From: a virus
Reading direction: 5' to 3' (one strand)
IMG/VR virus record: IMGVR_UViG_3300022927_000102
Coordinates: 1-25,161 of that record
Length of the DNA: 25,161 bases
Under the pieces are notes generated by a model, which was not told the origin of the DNA, did no database searches, and was given only the letters and a program-made list of their open reading frames with translations. Shown in pieces: positions 13,551 through 22,600 of this stretch (positions are counted from its first letter, which is position 1; every line of letters begins with the position of its first letter). The translations under genes were made by a program, and so were the position numbers.

Positions 13551-14779
13551 TGAAAAAATTTAGTACATTATTAAACGAGGCTAAAAACCTGCATATGACC
13601 CATGCGGAAGATGCGGTTATTGACGGCGGTGTTATGGGAACACGTAACGTCATTAATCATCTACGAGATATACGGGATATGCTTGGCGGCACATCAAAAT
13701 CAGCGGTTAACATTAGTGTTAAGTGGGATGGCGCACCTGCTGTATTTGCAGGTACTGACCCGAGTGATGGTAAATTCTTTGTTGCCAAAAAAGGTATATT
13801 CAATAAGAACCCAAAAGTATATAAAACGCATGCTGAAATTGATGCGGATACAAGTGGTGAACTTGCAGTAAAATTAAAACTTGCTCTTGATGAGTTTTCA
13901 AAACTCGGTATCAAAGGTGTAGTACAAGGTGATTTTTTATATGAAAGAAGTGATATTAAAGAAGATACGATTGATGGAGAACCGCATATTACTTTCCATC
14001 CTAATACGATTGTTTATGCGGTACCAAAGTCGTCAGCCCTTGCTAAAGAAATACTCGGATCCAAGGTCGGTGTGGTCTGGCATACAGTCTATCGAGGAGA
14101 ATCATTTGAAACAATGTCAGCAAGTTTTGGAGAGGAGATTGCATCTGGACTCAAAAAGGTAAAATCCTGTTGGAGTGTTGATGCGGTATTCCGAGATCAA
14201 TCAGGTACAGCTAATATGACAAAAGCTGAAACCGATGCAGTAACACTTGCGCTATCAAACGCAGGTAAGTTATTCCGTATGGTACCGAAAAAGACATTAG
14301 ATGATGTTGCTAATAACGAAGATATCAATAAAAGATTAAACGTATATATTAATTCAAAGGTTCGTGAAGGACAGCGGGTTGGTAAACCTAAAGCTTTCAT
14401 TAAAGGATTTGAGAAATATATGAATACTTATTTTGATAAAGAAATCGCTGAAAAGAAATCACCTAAGGGTAAAGCGGCATGGCAAGGTAAAAAAGATGTT
14501 GCTATGAAGTTCTTTAAAACAAACAAATCAAAAGATCTTGAGAATATGTTTACAATGTATAATCACATCGTAGACGCAAAGCACCTTATTGTTAAAAAGC
14601 TTAACATGGTAGGTGGATTAAGAACCTTACTCAAAACGAGTAAAGGATATGAAGTAACAGGTCAAGAAGGGTTTGTCGCTATTGATAGGTATGGCAAAAA
14701 CGCATTAAAACTTGTTGACAGATTAGAATTTAGTAAAGCTAATTTCTCAGACAAGTATATCAAAGGGTGGACAAAATAA
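13550..14779 (+). CDS. Polynucleotide-ligase-like nucleotidyltransferase with capsid-targeting-like N-terminus
   Basis: A 409-aa protein. The start MKKFSTLLNE then AKN resembles a gp21-cleavable targeting peptide (L-N-E at 8-10). ISVKWDGAPAVFAG (55-68) contains K58-W-D-G, the KxDG motif I of the covalent nucleotidyltransferase (ligase/capping) superfamily. FFVAKKGIFN follows. GVVQGDFLYE (123-132) resembles motif III. Near the C-terminus GQEGFVAID and ALKLVDR look like motifs IV (EGxV) and V (K-L-x). It may seal RNA or DNA, or be a sealed-off relative. TAATG-type overlap couples it to both neighbours. Which substrate it acts on cannot be told from sequence. Confidence 0.65.
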   Translation: MKKFSTLLNEAKNLHMTHAEDAVIDGGVMGTRNVINHLRDIRDMLGGTSKSAVNISVKWDGAPAVFAGTDPSDGKFFVAKKGIFNKNPKVYKTHAEIDADTSGELAVKLKLALDEFSKLGIKGVVQGDFLYERSDIKEDTIDGEPHITFHPNTIVYAVPKSSALAKEILGSKVGVVWHTVYRGESFETMSASFGEEIASGLKKVKSCWSVDAVFRDQSGTANMTKAETDAVTLALSNAGKLFRMVPKKTLDDVANNEDINKRLNVYINSKVREGQRVGKPKAFIKGFEKYMNTYFDKEIAEKKSPKGKAAWQGKKDVAMKFFKTNKSKDLENMFTMYNHIVDAKHLIVKKLNMVGGLRTLLKTSKGYEVTGQEGFVAIDRYGKNALKLVDRLEFSKANFSDKYIKGWTK

Positions 14780-15066
14780 TGGCATGGGTTGACGTACCAG
14801 GATCACCAACAGTTTTAGTAAGTGGAACACCTACTGCGATTTGGCAATACGGTAACGCGCCATTAGCTGGTGAATACTATGAAGATGCAAATGGAACTGT
14901 TACAAATGGTATCAGATCTTTCACACCTCCAGGCGGCAATACACAAGAAACATATGTAAAGTGTCGTAAGGTTCAGCCAGCCGCAGGAGGAAAAATTTAT
15001 ACTGATTCCAACACGAACGGCCCTTGGTCTGAACTATCTAAAAACTATTTTGACACGAGGATTTAA
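14779..15066 (+). CDS. Putative small virion protein, 95 aa
   Basis: ATG 14779 overlaps the upstream stop (TAATG), which favours it over the frame start at 14767. MAWVDVPGSPTVLVSG, IWQYGNAPLAG and NGIRSFTPPGG...YVKCRK resemble, from memory, short proteins of marine T4-like phages near virion genes. It is Gly/Thr-rich and probably beta-structured, with no signal peptide. The structural role is inferred from composition and from the larger beta-rich protein right after it. Confidence 0.55.
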   Translation: MAWVDVPGSPTVLVSGTPTAIWQYGNAPLAGEYYEDANGTVTNGIRSFTPPGGNTQETYVKCRKVQPAAGGKIYTDSNTNGPWSELSKNYFDTRI

Positions 15067-15069
15067 CAG

Positions 15070-15855
15070 ATGGCTATTTGGAACAAACTAACTCAAGCTT
15101 TTTTACAAGGTAATAAAACTTTATTTGAAGCATTTGTTCTAGCAGATAAAGACGGCAATATTATCAACACATTTGGTTCGGCGTCTAATATTCCAATTGC
15201 TGCGGGGCAAGTAGATGGATATTCTCATATCAACAAGTTCGCTCATACAGGTGACGATATTAATGGTACGACTACTATTTGGGATGGTTCAAATGGTGTA
15301 TATACTTGGCCAACCGCAGCGGGTGTAGTAACAGTTGCTTCTTCGTCTCAAAGCGGTGAGACAGTTGTTGTTGAAGGACTTGACGTAAATTATAATATCG
15401 TATCAGAAGAAACAACAATTGGTGGAACAACCACCGCAGAATTTTATCGTATCTACCGTGCTTATATGACAGGCGATCAAAATGAGAATGATGTTACCTT
15501 CTCAATTGGTGGAACTACATACGCTATTATATTAGCAGACAACGGTCAAACTTTGATGAGTACCTATACAGTTCCTGCCGGTAAGACGGCGTATTTGATG
15601 CAATTGACTTGTACAATGGATAAAACAAATGCTCCAACATACTTTAGATTAATGTCACGTCCAGTAGATAATGGAACTGCATTTAATATTAAATCACAGC
15701 TTGGATCACAAGGTGGTAATCCAGTAAACTTTGAATATGCTGTACCTCTTAGGTTTCCAGAAAAAACTGACATTAAAGTTGATGTTATCACTGTCGGTTC
15801 AGTAGGTTGTGGTGCAACTTACGATTTAATATTAGTAGACAATCCTATTCCATAA
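15070..15855 (+). CDS. Putative virion structural protein, beta-rich, 261 aa
   Basis: Starts four bases after the previous gene. It contains INKFAHTGDDINGTTTIWDG and VYTWPTAAGVVTVASSS, then VVVEGLDVNYNIVSEETTI, a pattern I associate with phage structural or adhesin-like proteins that follow HKFG...WDGGG...W. It is composed almost wholly of Thr, Val, Gly and Asn beta strands and has no enzyme motif. The final RFPEKTDIKVDVITVG segment looks like a jelly-roll strand pair. It probably shares the late promoter at 12804. Confidence 0.6.
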   Translation: MAIWNKLTQAFLQGNKTLFEAFVLADKDGNIINTFGSASNIPIAAGQVDGYSHINKFAHTGDDINGTTTIWDGSNGVYTWPTAAGVVTVASSSQSGETVVVEGLDVNYNIVSEETTIGGTTTAEFYRIYRAYMTGDQNENDVTFSIGGTTYAIILADNGQTLMSTYTVPAGKTAYLMQLTCTMDKTNAPTYFRLMSRPVDNGTAFNIKSQLGSQGGNPVNFEYAVPLRFPEKTDIKVDVITVGSVGCGATYDLILVDNPIP

Positions 15856-16016
15856 GACAATTTGTCACTGTTGTCTAAACCGAATAACGGCTATTCCAAA
15901 TTGGTAACCCTTATTTACCTATTTTCCTAATAAATATATTTGTAAAAAGGATTAAACCTAGGCATACGGTCTAGGATCGGATCATACAACATACACATAT
16001 ATTAGAGGAAACGGAA

Positions 16017-16247
16017 ATGACACAAGCAATCCTTATGGCCCACAGCTACTCAACGAGGGCAATTGAAACTATCATTGAAGCATACAGAACTTTCAAACAA
16101 GAGAGAGCTGCAAAGAAAATAGCTAAACAAACCATCAAAGAATTATCTAAATTAACTGATAAAGAGTTAAACGATATTGGTCTCAGTAGAGGTGATATTT
16201 GGTACATTGCTCATAATCAAAACGATAATTTGAGAGGGTGGGTTTAA
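16017..16247 (+). CDS. DUF1127-domain protein, 76 aa
   Basis: The C-terminal half (KLTDKELNDIGLSRGDI, residues about 47-63) is the DUF1127 signature common in alphaproteobacterial small basic proteins. Some of those have been linked to RNA binding and to control of metabolism. The N-terminal half is a basic helix (KQERAAKKIAKQTIKE). AGAGGAAACGGAA precedes the ATG. It heads an operon of tiny genes that includes atpE, each overlapping or touching the next. It is probably host-derived. No clear promoter was seen; AATAAATA at 15929 is one base off the late consensus. Confidence 0.75.
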   Translation: MTQAILMAHSYSTRAIETIIEAYRTFKQERAAKKIAKQTIKELSKLTDKELNDIGLSRGDIWYIAHNQNDNLRGWV

Positions 16248-16426
16248 TGACAACTTTAGTAGCAAACTATGTCTTTTCGCCCTTGTCGGGTTTGTGGTCT
16301 TCACTAGATCGTTATTCGCAAATGATTGGCTACAGCCGAGCGGCAGCGGAGCTCGCAAGAATGGGTATGATAGAGGAATCGAAACGTTGTATGATGGAAA
16401 TCGGGAGATTGCAAAATGACCGGTGA
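16247..16426 (+). CDS. Small protein of the atpE operon, 59 aa
   Basis: ATG overlaps the stop of the DUF1127 gene (TAATG), and its own stop lies 11 bases inside atpE. The segment [20 protein letters not shown] resembles helical parts of alphaproteobacterial small DUF1127-type companion proteins. The N-terminal [16 protein letters not shown] is amphipathic and might touch a membrane. I do not recognise a family. Two cysteine-free helices are likely apart from C48. Confidence 0.55.
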   Translation: MTTLVANYVFSPLSGLWSSLDRYSQMIGYSRAAAELARMGMIEESKRCMMEIGRLQNDR

Positions 16427-16640
16427 TATCGCAACAATGGGTGCCTTAATTGGCGCAGGGCTAGCAACATTCGGAATGGGTGGCGCTGCCATCGGAGTAG
16501 GAATGATTGTTGGTAGTGTACTAAAAGTAATGCCTAAGAAACCAGATACAGGTACAATGTTTGTTGGTATTGCGTTTGCTGAAGCATTAGGAATCTTCGC
16601 ATTTCTCGTAGCGCTTTTGCTAATGTTTGCCGTTGTCTAA
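16416..16640 (+). CDS. atpE: F-type ATP synthase c-subunit homologue
   Basis: A 74-aa two-helix proteolipid. Helix 1 has the glycine-rich [17 protein letters not shown] (13-29). Helix 2 has [20 protein letters not shown] (49-68), in which E57 is the ion-carrying carboxylate (Asp61 in E. coli). It ends LLMFAVV like real c-subunits. In bacteria 8-15 copies form the rotor ring of the inner-membrane enzyme. The polar loop, normally R-(N/Q)-P, reads MPKKPD here, so the conserved Arg that contacts the central stalk appears replaced by Lys. GGGAGA precedes the ATG, and the start lies 11 bases inside the previous gene. It looks host-derived and intact. Whether it joins host rings or blocks them is open. 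Confidence 0.93.
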   Translation: MTGDIATMGALIGAGLATFGMGGAAIGVGMIVGSVLKVMPKKPDTGTMFVGIAFAEALGIFAFLVALLLMFAVV

Positions 16641-16853
16641 ATGGGGCCAACAACACCTTCGGCTGAGATAGTCGATAAGGTTGGTTTTTACGCTTTCTTT
16701 GTAATGACACTTTTAACTGTAGTGTGTATTGCATTTGGATTTTTTGCGGTAATTCAAAAGTTTAAACAACCTAATTGGTCCGAAGCTTGCATTGAGGCAG
16801 GCGGAGTTCCAGTCAAATTAGCTAAGTCAACATTCGACTGTAAAGTAATATAA
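16641..16853 (+). CDS. Single-helix membrane protein linked to atpE, 70 aa
   Basis: ATG begins directly after the atpE stop (TAAATG). It has one hydrophobic segment, FFVMTLLTVVCIAFGFFAVI (residues 19-38), and a C-terminal tail with CIEAGGVPVKLAKSTFDCKV, whose two cysteines frame an AGGxPV motif seen in small phage membrane proteins. The tail could be periplasmic and disulfide-bonded. Tight linkage to atpE suggests a joint role, but it does not resemble an ATP synthase subunit. Confidence 0.65.
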   Translation: MGPTTPSAEIVDKVGFYAFFVMTLLTVVCIAFGFFAVIQKFKQPNWSEACIEAGGVPVKLAKSTFDCKVI

Positions 16854-16856
16854 ATA
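16849..16856 (+). promoter_or_regulatory. T4-type late promoter
   Basis: Exact TATAAATA overlapping the end of the previous gene, 50 bases before the sulfotransferase start. A stem-loop begins two bases later. Confidence 0.6.
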
Positions 16857-16857
16857 A

Positions 16858-16884
16858 AAAGGTGTTCATTAGTTGGGCACCTTT
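16858..16884 (+). terminator. Stem-loop after the atpE operon
   Basis: AAAGGTG (16858-16864) and CACCTTT (16878-16884) form a perfect 7-bp stem. The downstream T-run is broken (CATCATTTT), so termination would be weak. For the late promoter at 16849 it would lie at the transcript start. Confidence 0.45.
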
Positions 16885-16905
16885 CATCATTTTAAAGGTT
16901 ATATT

Positions 16906-17547
16906 ATGCCAGTCTTTACAGTTGAAATCAACAATAAAGTAGTTGAGTTTACGCATATACCAAAATGCGGCGGTACATCCGCAAAATGTATGATGCTTGA
17001 AGCATCAGGATTTGATTGGAGAAACTCCCCGGCAAATGATTGGGGATTGCCAATAAGCCAAAGAAAACATCAAAAACAAAATAACAAATTCATGGATCGG
17101 CATGGAAAAGGTAAATTTGGTAACGTAGATTATCGGTTTACTATTATCCGTGATCCTATTAAAAGACTTGTGTCTTGTTATACAAACCGAGTGTTATTTT
17201 ATAATAAGATGAGAAATCGTGGGTGGGATAATTTTGTTGATAACTTAGGTAACTATGCAGCAGGTGATATTTCTCACCATTCTTTTCCAATGACGTATTG
17301 GCTAGGTAACGATCCTAACCGATATGATAAGATCTTTACAGTATCACAGGTTAGCACAGATATGCGTGAATGGTTATCAGAAATTGCAAACACTGATGTA
17401 CCTGCGCTGCAGCGACAAGATGGTGGTAGAGAAAAACAAAGTAAAATTGTTATTACTAAAGATCAGATAACAAGAATTAAAAAATACTATAAAAATGATT
17501 ATGAGAATTGGTGGAATGATAAGGTTGTTCCACAGGAGTTTGTATAA
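16906..17547 (+). CDS. Sulfotransferase-family protein, 213 aa
   Basis: Start chosen at ATG 16906 (AAAGG upstream); the open frame extends to 16873 but would begin within the stem-loop region. FTHIPKCGGTSAKCM (residues 15-29) is the PAPS 5'-phosphosulfate-binding loop. FTIIRDPIKRLVSCYTNR (78-95) is the 3'-phosphate-binding motif of sulfotransferase family 2-like enzymes. These move sulfate from PAPS to sugars or other hydroxyls. It is the first of four overlapping or adjacent transferase genes under a late promoter. The acceptor is unknown, probably a glycan. Confidence 0.8.
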   Translation: MPVFTVEINNKVVEFTHIPKCGGTSAKCMMLEASGFDWRNSPANDWGLPISQRKHQKQNNKFMDRHGKGKFGNVDYRFTIIRDPIKRLVSCYTNRVLFYNKMRNRGWDNFVDNLGNYAAGDISHHSFPMTYWLGNDPNRYDKIFTVSQVSTDMREWLSEIANTDVPALQRQDGGREKQSKIVITKDQITRIKKYYKNDYENWWNDKVVPQEFV

Positions 17548-18227
17548 TGTATATCCCAGAAATCAATACTTATTTTGTCCATGTTCCTAAAGCAGGTGGA
17601 ACAAGTGTTGAATTATTCTTTCTTCGTAATGTATGTGGTTATCCTGACTTTCAAGAAAGAAATATGTTTCGGCAATTTATAACAAAATACGGTGGGCGAA
17701 TAAATGCCTCACGGTATCATTTTGGACAACCAACACCTGAAATATTACCTACTGGTGAAACACAGCATTTATCAGCATGGCAATTGAAAGCTTGGAATGA
17801 TAAAGCCTTCACAGGATCTAAATATACATTTGCATTTGTCCGAAATCCTTTTCATAAATTTGTATCTGAGGTTATTTGGAAGCGTGAAAGGCTACCTGGT
17901 AAAGTAAATATGACATTTGAACAGCAGATTAGAGCTATGGAAATGGAATATCAGCGGAATAATATGAAAATACGTACTCCGCATAATGCACCGCAATGGA
18001 AGTTTGTATATGATGAAAAAGATAATCTTATTGTTGATGATGTATTTAGACTCGAGGAAATGGATAAAGCACAAAAGGTTATATCGGAAAAACTCGGCAT
18101 ACCTATAAACTTTGGGCATGAAAATAGAACAGCACGAAAAGATTATAAAGAATATTTGAATGCCAATTTAGTAAAACAACTTAAACCGTTAATTCAAAAA
18201 GATATGGAAGTATTCGGTTATGATTAA
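17547..18227 (+). CDS. Second sulfotransferase-family protein, 226 aa
   Basis: ATG overlaps the previous stop (TAATG). TYFVHVPKAGGTSVELFF (8-25) is the PAPS-binding loop and YTFAFVRNPFHKFVSEV (92-108) the 3'-phosphate motif, so both hallmarks are intact. It is distinct from the neighbouring paralogue apart from these motifs, which suggests separate acquisition or old duplication. Its end overlaps the glycosyltransferase start by eight bases. Probable role is sulfation of a glycan on the phage or host surface. Confidence 0.8.
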   Translation: MYIPEINTYFVHVPKAGGTSVELFFLRNVCGYPDFQERNMFRQFITKYGGRINASRYHFGQPTPEILPTGETQHLSAWQLKAWNDKAFTGSKYTFAFVRNPFHKFVSEVIWKRERLPGKVNMTFEQQIRAMEMEYQRNNMKIRTPHNAPQWKFVYDEKDNLIVDDVFRLEEMDKAQKVISEKLGIPINFGHENRTARKDYKEYLNANLVKQLKPLIQKDMEVFGYD

Positions 18228-18927
18228 AACATTATGGATATATTGGAATACAGGAATTAAAGCAGCACCTCCAATTGTTCATAAATGCGTTGACAGTTGG
18301 AAACACCATAATCCTACATGGAAAATAGTATTACTTGATAATACAAATCTTAGGGATTATTACAAAGGCACGCAAAATGGGCGTAGCATTCAGGCATGGT
18401 CTGATGTTGTTCGCATTAACTTACTTAAAGAATACGGCGGAGTATGGGTAGATGCAACCGTTGCTTGTAATAAACCACTTGATAGTTGGTTACCTGCTCA
18501 TGCTAAAACCGGTTTCTTTGCGTTCCGAAAACCAAAACCTGATACCGAAGTTGCAAGTTGGTTTCTATATGCTGATAAAGATAATTGCATTGTGGATCGG
18601 TGGAAATTATTGGTTGATGAATATTGGAAGAACCGCCCAAATATGGATTATCTGTGGTTTCATGGTTTATTTAATAATGTATTAGAAGACCCTGCTTGTC
18701 AGACAATGTGGAACAAAACTAAACCATGGCTGGCTAATCATAAACCGCTTCCTGAAACACCTGACAACCCACATTGGTTTACACCATATAATGCCAGCCG
18801 ATGGACAAAAATAAGAAAACAAGGATTGCCATTAACAGGACCTTGTTATAAATTAGCACATGGAACATCTAGGAGAATGATCCAAGAACCTACTATTATG
18901 AGGATATTTAATTATGAAAGTAAATAA
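18220..18927 (+). CDS. Glycosyltransferase, capsular-polysaccharide-synthesis/GT32-like
   Basis: A 235-aa protein. IKTLWIYWNTGIKAAPPIV at the N-terminus, then WKHHNPTWKIVLLDNTN, and QAWSDVVRINLLKEYGGVWV with VDATV following (near 60-83), match the capsular polysaccharide synthesis/GT32 group. In that group the D-x-x-R and GG-x-(W/Y)-x-D signatures bind the nucleotide sugar. No membrane segment is present. The start overlaps the sulfotransferase and the end overlaps the next gene by 14 bases. Sugar and acceptor are unknown. Confidence 0.8.
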   Translation: MIKTLWIYWNTGIKAAPPIVHKCVDSWKHHNPTWKIVLLDNTNLRDYYKGTQNGRSIQAWSDVVRINLLKEYGGVWVDATVACNKPLDSWLPAHAKTGFFAFRKPKPDTEVASWFLYADKDNCIVDRWKLLVDEYWKNRPNMDYLWFHGLFNNVLEDPACQTMWNKTKPWLANHKPLPETPDNPHWFTPYNASRWTKIRKQGLPLTGPCYKLAHGTSRRMIQEPTIMRIFNYESK

Positions 18928-19675
18928 GTATTATATAATTTATACTAATGATAACCTATCAAAACAATACGCAAATGATGCTGCCGAGCAATGTAAAAAG
19001 CTTGGAGTAAATTATGAGTTATACGAAGGATGGAAACCACAAGGTGGTCCTGGTCAAATGTGGAGAAAGTTTACCGCTGAAACAGGAATTCCAATCAAAT
19101 CATTTAAAAGAATGATGGTTGGTGCTCATGGTTGTATGGCTTCTCATTTACAATTATGGCAAAGGATTGTTCAGAATAAAGAATGTGCTGTTATATTAGA
19201 ACACGATGGGATGATGCTTCATAAAGTAAAGTTGGATATTCCTGATAACAAAATCGTTGCGTTAGGATACAAATATAGAGAATGGGAAAACTATGACTAT
19301 AAAACCGCAGGTCAACCCGAAAGAATTAAAGATGTGAAATTTCATCCAGGTTCTCATGCGTATGCTATTACACACATTACCGCGCAGAAAATGATTGATG
19401 AAGTAACAAAGGTAGGTGTTACCGAGGCAATTGATAATCGTTGGTTTATGAGCAGTCGGAAAAATTTTACTAAAATACCAATGGCTATTTGTGATCCTAT
19501 AGCAGCAATTGGGTGGTTAAGATTATCAACTATTCAGAAATATAGTGCCACTCATAATAATCATGCCGAAATGTTAGAATCTTTTAAGAACAACTTTAAA
19601 GGTCAGCTAAAGGAATCAATCGTTATACCCAAAGGGTCTGTAAATATTATAAATAGAAACAAAATCAGAGAATAG
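18914..19675 (+). CDS. Glycosyltransferase family 25-like (LPS-type) protein
   Basis: A 253-aa protein. VNKYYIIYTNDNLSKQ at the start and GAHGCMASHLQLWQRIVQN (about 74-92) followed by AVILEHDGMM match family 25 (GHxxSHxxLWxxI, then LEDDA). The second acidic D of LEDDA is replaced by His (LEHDG), which may alter metal or donor binding. It is the last gene of the late transferase cassette. Such enzymes add sugars to lipooligosaccharide or to proteins; here the acceptor is unknown. Confidence 0.75.
   Translation: MKVNKYYIIYTNDNLSKQYANDAAEQCKKLGVNYELYEGWKPQGGPGQMWRKFTAETGIPIKSFKRMMVGAHGCMASHLQLWQRIVQNKECAVILEHDGMMLHKVKLDIPDNKIVALGYKYREWENYDYKTAGQPERIKDVKFHPGSHAYAITHITAQKMIDEVTKVGVTEAIDNRWFMSSRKNFTKIPMAICDPIAAIGWLRLSTIQKYSATHNNHAEMLESFKNNFKGQLKESIVIPKGSVNIINRNKIRE
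19648..19655 (+). promoter_or_regulatory. T4-type late promoter for the modular polyprotein
   Basis: Exact TATAAATA inside the end of the previous gene, 30 bases before the ATG at 19685. AGAGG precedes that ATG. Confidence 0.65.
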
Positions 19676-19684
19676 AGGTATCTT

Positions 19685-22600
19685 ATGGCAGACGAAAGCA
19701 ATAAGGACAAAAAGAAAAAGGTTAAGGGATTTAAAGAATTTGATCCTGGAAACTATATTGATATTGAACCTACTATCAATGAAGCAAAAGTAGGCGAGGT
19801 TGTTATTTCTTGGGGACGTATGAACCCTATTACAACTGGGCACGAAAAACTTATCAATAGAGTTTTAAATGTAGCAAAATCAAAGAATGCTATTCCTGCT
19901 GTATTTTTAACACATTCTCAAGATAAAACAAAAAATCCATTGTCATATAATGATAAGATCAAATATGCCGAGGTAGCATTTGGTAAAATCATTAAAAGAT
20001 CAACTGCCAAGACAATCATTCAATTAATGCAGCAGTTACAAAAGAAATTTAAAAAGGTAACTCTCGTTGTTGGTTCTGACCGATATAAAGAGATGGATAC
20101 ATTGCTTAACAAATACAATGGTAAAGAATATAAATTTGATGAAATAGAAGTTGTATCCGCAGGTGCTAGAGATCCTGACGCTGAAGGTGTTAAAGGAATG
20201 TCAGCATCAAAAATGCGTGAGTATGCTGTTTCAGATAATATCAAAAAGTTTACTACAGGATTACCTAGTAAGCTAAAAACAAGCGCGGCCGACATTATGG
20301 CCAGCATTAAAAAGGGAATGGGAATGTCGGAAGAATATAACGAAGATAACTTTATCGAAGAAGATGAATTAGACGAAGCTTTGACTCGACAGCAGCGTAT
20401 TAAACGCGGCCGTCAAATGCGAAGAATGCGTGTTAAAATGAAACGAGGTCGGGAAAAGGCAAAGCGGCGCCGTGCCAATATTGATGTTTTGAAAAGAAGA
20501 TCAAGAAAAGCAGCACGTAATATAATTAAAAAGCGTCTTGCTGGTAATAAACGATATGCTGATATGGAGCCTGCGGAAAAGGAACGTATTGATAAACGCA
20601 TTGAAAAGATTTCAAAACAACGTATTGATAACCTGGCAATTAAATTGTTACCTTCTGTTAAAAAGAAAGAACGTGAGAGATTACAAGCACGTCATAATAA
20701 GAATGAGTCTGTTGATCTGAATGAGATGTGGGGTGCATATGTAACTAAGCGACCACATATGCTTATGGATAAAAACAACAAACCAAAGTTTGATAAACGG
20801 TTTAAGATGTTTAAACCTAAACAAGTTACAGAGATGAATGAGTTTGATATTGAAGATATCGTTGAACTTATGGAATCAGTTGAAAAATTTACCGAAACAA
20901 CAGGTAAATATTACACAGGTGTTGCTAAAAATAAGAAAGATGACCGTGAAGATCATTTTGAACGTAATGCTAAAAAGGCTGATGATGATCCTTCAGCATA
21001 TAGGCCAGCACCAGGTGATAAAGAAGCAAAGACAAAAGAATCAAAGCATACAAAAAAAGCACGAGCGATGGGTTACACTGAAGAATTTGATTTCTTAGGT
21101 GAAGATGCCGCAGGTAAATCATTAGCTGATAAAGCAAAGAAATCTGACATGCCTGCAGGGATTTTACGTAAAGTATATAACCGTGGTGTTGCCGCATGGA
21201 AAACAGGTCACCGCCCAGGAACAACACCTGAACAATGGGGACATGCTCGAGTAAATTCATTTATTACTAAATCCTCTGGTACATGGGGTAAGGCTGATAA
21301 AGACCTTGCTGCAAAGGTTAATGAATCAGTAGAAACAGTTAATGAAGTTAGGAGAAACGCTATGGCTGCCAAGCCTAAGAACACTAAAGCAGAACGTGAG
21401 AGTAGACTAGCACAGAATATGAAAAAATTAAAGGATATGCGTAAATCTGATAAGTCTTGGGGTAAATCAAGCGCATTTGATTATCACGAGGAAGTAGAAC
21501 TTGACGAATTAACAGCAGCTGAGAAAAAGCTAGTAAATCAAATGTATGATAAAAAAGGCAACCTCACACCACATGGTAAAAAAGTAATGAACCACGGTAA
21601 GAAAAAAGGTGATAAAGGTTTTGTTGAATCGTTAGATGATAAGTTTGAAGCATTCATCTCACTTAATGAAGCCGCAACGCCTCAAATGAAAAAGGCAGCT
21701 GCAAGTATCGAAGCATATGCAAAGAAAAGCGGTGGCATTGATAAAGCAGACTTTATGAAAGCAGCAAAGATGCTATCATCTGGTAATGCTGGTATAAAAT
21801 TCGTTAAATTTGTAGATGATCTTGATACAGAACCACGCGAATGGTTAATCACTAATCTTGCTAAGACTATGGGTAAACAAACAGTTGAAAAAATGTTTAA
21901 AGTTAAAATCCGTGAAGAAGTAGAACTAGATGAAGCCGAAATGAGCCTATATGATAAAATAAAGGCAGCAAGAGCAAACCCATCACCAGACAAGCCTGCA
22001 AGAGGTCGTGGATCAAAAAATCGTAATCCAAAAACTTATGACCCACGCAAAGCACTAGACAAAGAAGATGATCGTCTTCAAGGTATGGTAAAGAAAAAAT
22101 TGAAAAAAGAAGAGTTTGAACTTGATGAAGATCTTACACACCAGACAGTAAAGCCACCGAATCATACTAAAAAGTTTTCTGGGAAAGATTCTCGTGACAC
22201 ACAAGACACATCGGCGAATGAGTGGGATGCGCCAGGTAATAAGCGTCATACTGTAACGAGTAGTCAAGCAGATGCTCATGATAAAACTGCTGCACATCAC
22301 AATGAGGTTGCGGATGCTCATACAAAGGCAGGCGAAAAATCTTCTAGTCCAACTTTACAAAGATTGCATCACCAAGCCTCAGTCCATCATAAGAAGGCAG
22401 CAGAAGCACACTTTAATGCTTCTCATTCTAGTTCAGGTGCAGATAAAGATGGTTCTATTCAAAAAAAGGCAAAGGATCTGCATATGGCATACCATCTAAC
22501 TATGCATGCTAACAAGATGTCTCAAGAAGTAAGAAATAAGGGTTCTAAAGCAAAGCGTATCCTTGAAGAAGTAGAAGAGCTTGATGAAGATGCTAAAATG

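Noticed and set aside
15957-15975. CCTAG/CTAGG inverted repeat in the gap before the DUF1127 gene
   Set aside because: Only a 5-bp stem with no T-run and no promoter nearby; insufficient for a terminator, operator or attachment site. The 161-base gap holds nothing else I can support.
16304-16734. Reverse-strand frames opposite atpE and its neighbours
   Set aside because: The plus-strand AtpE motif match is decisive; the reverse frames show no family features.
20838-21260. Alternative frames on both strands inside the large modular protein
   Set aside because: Shadow frames in AT-rich coding DNA; the 1087-aa frame has domain motifs throughout.
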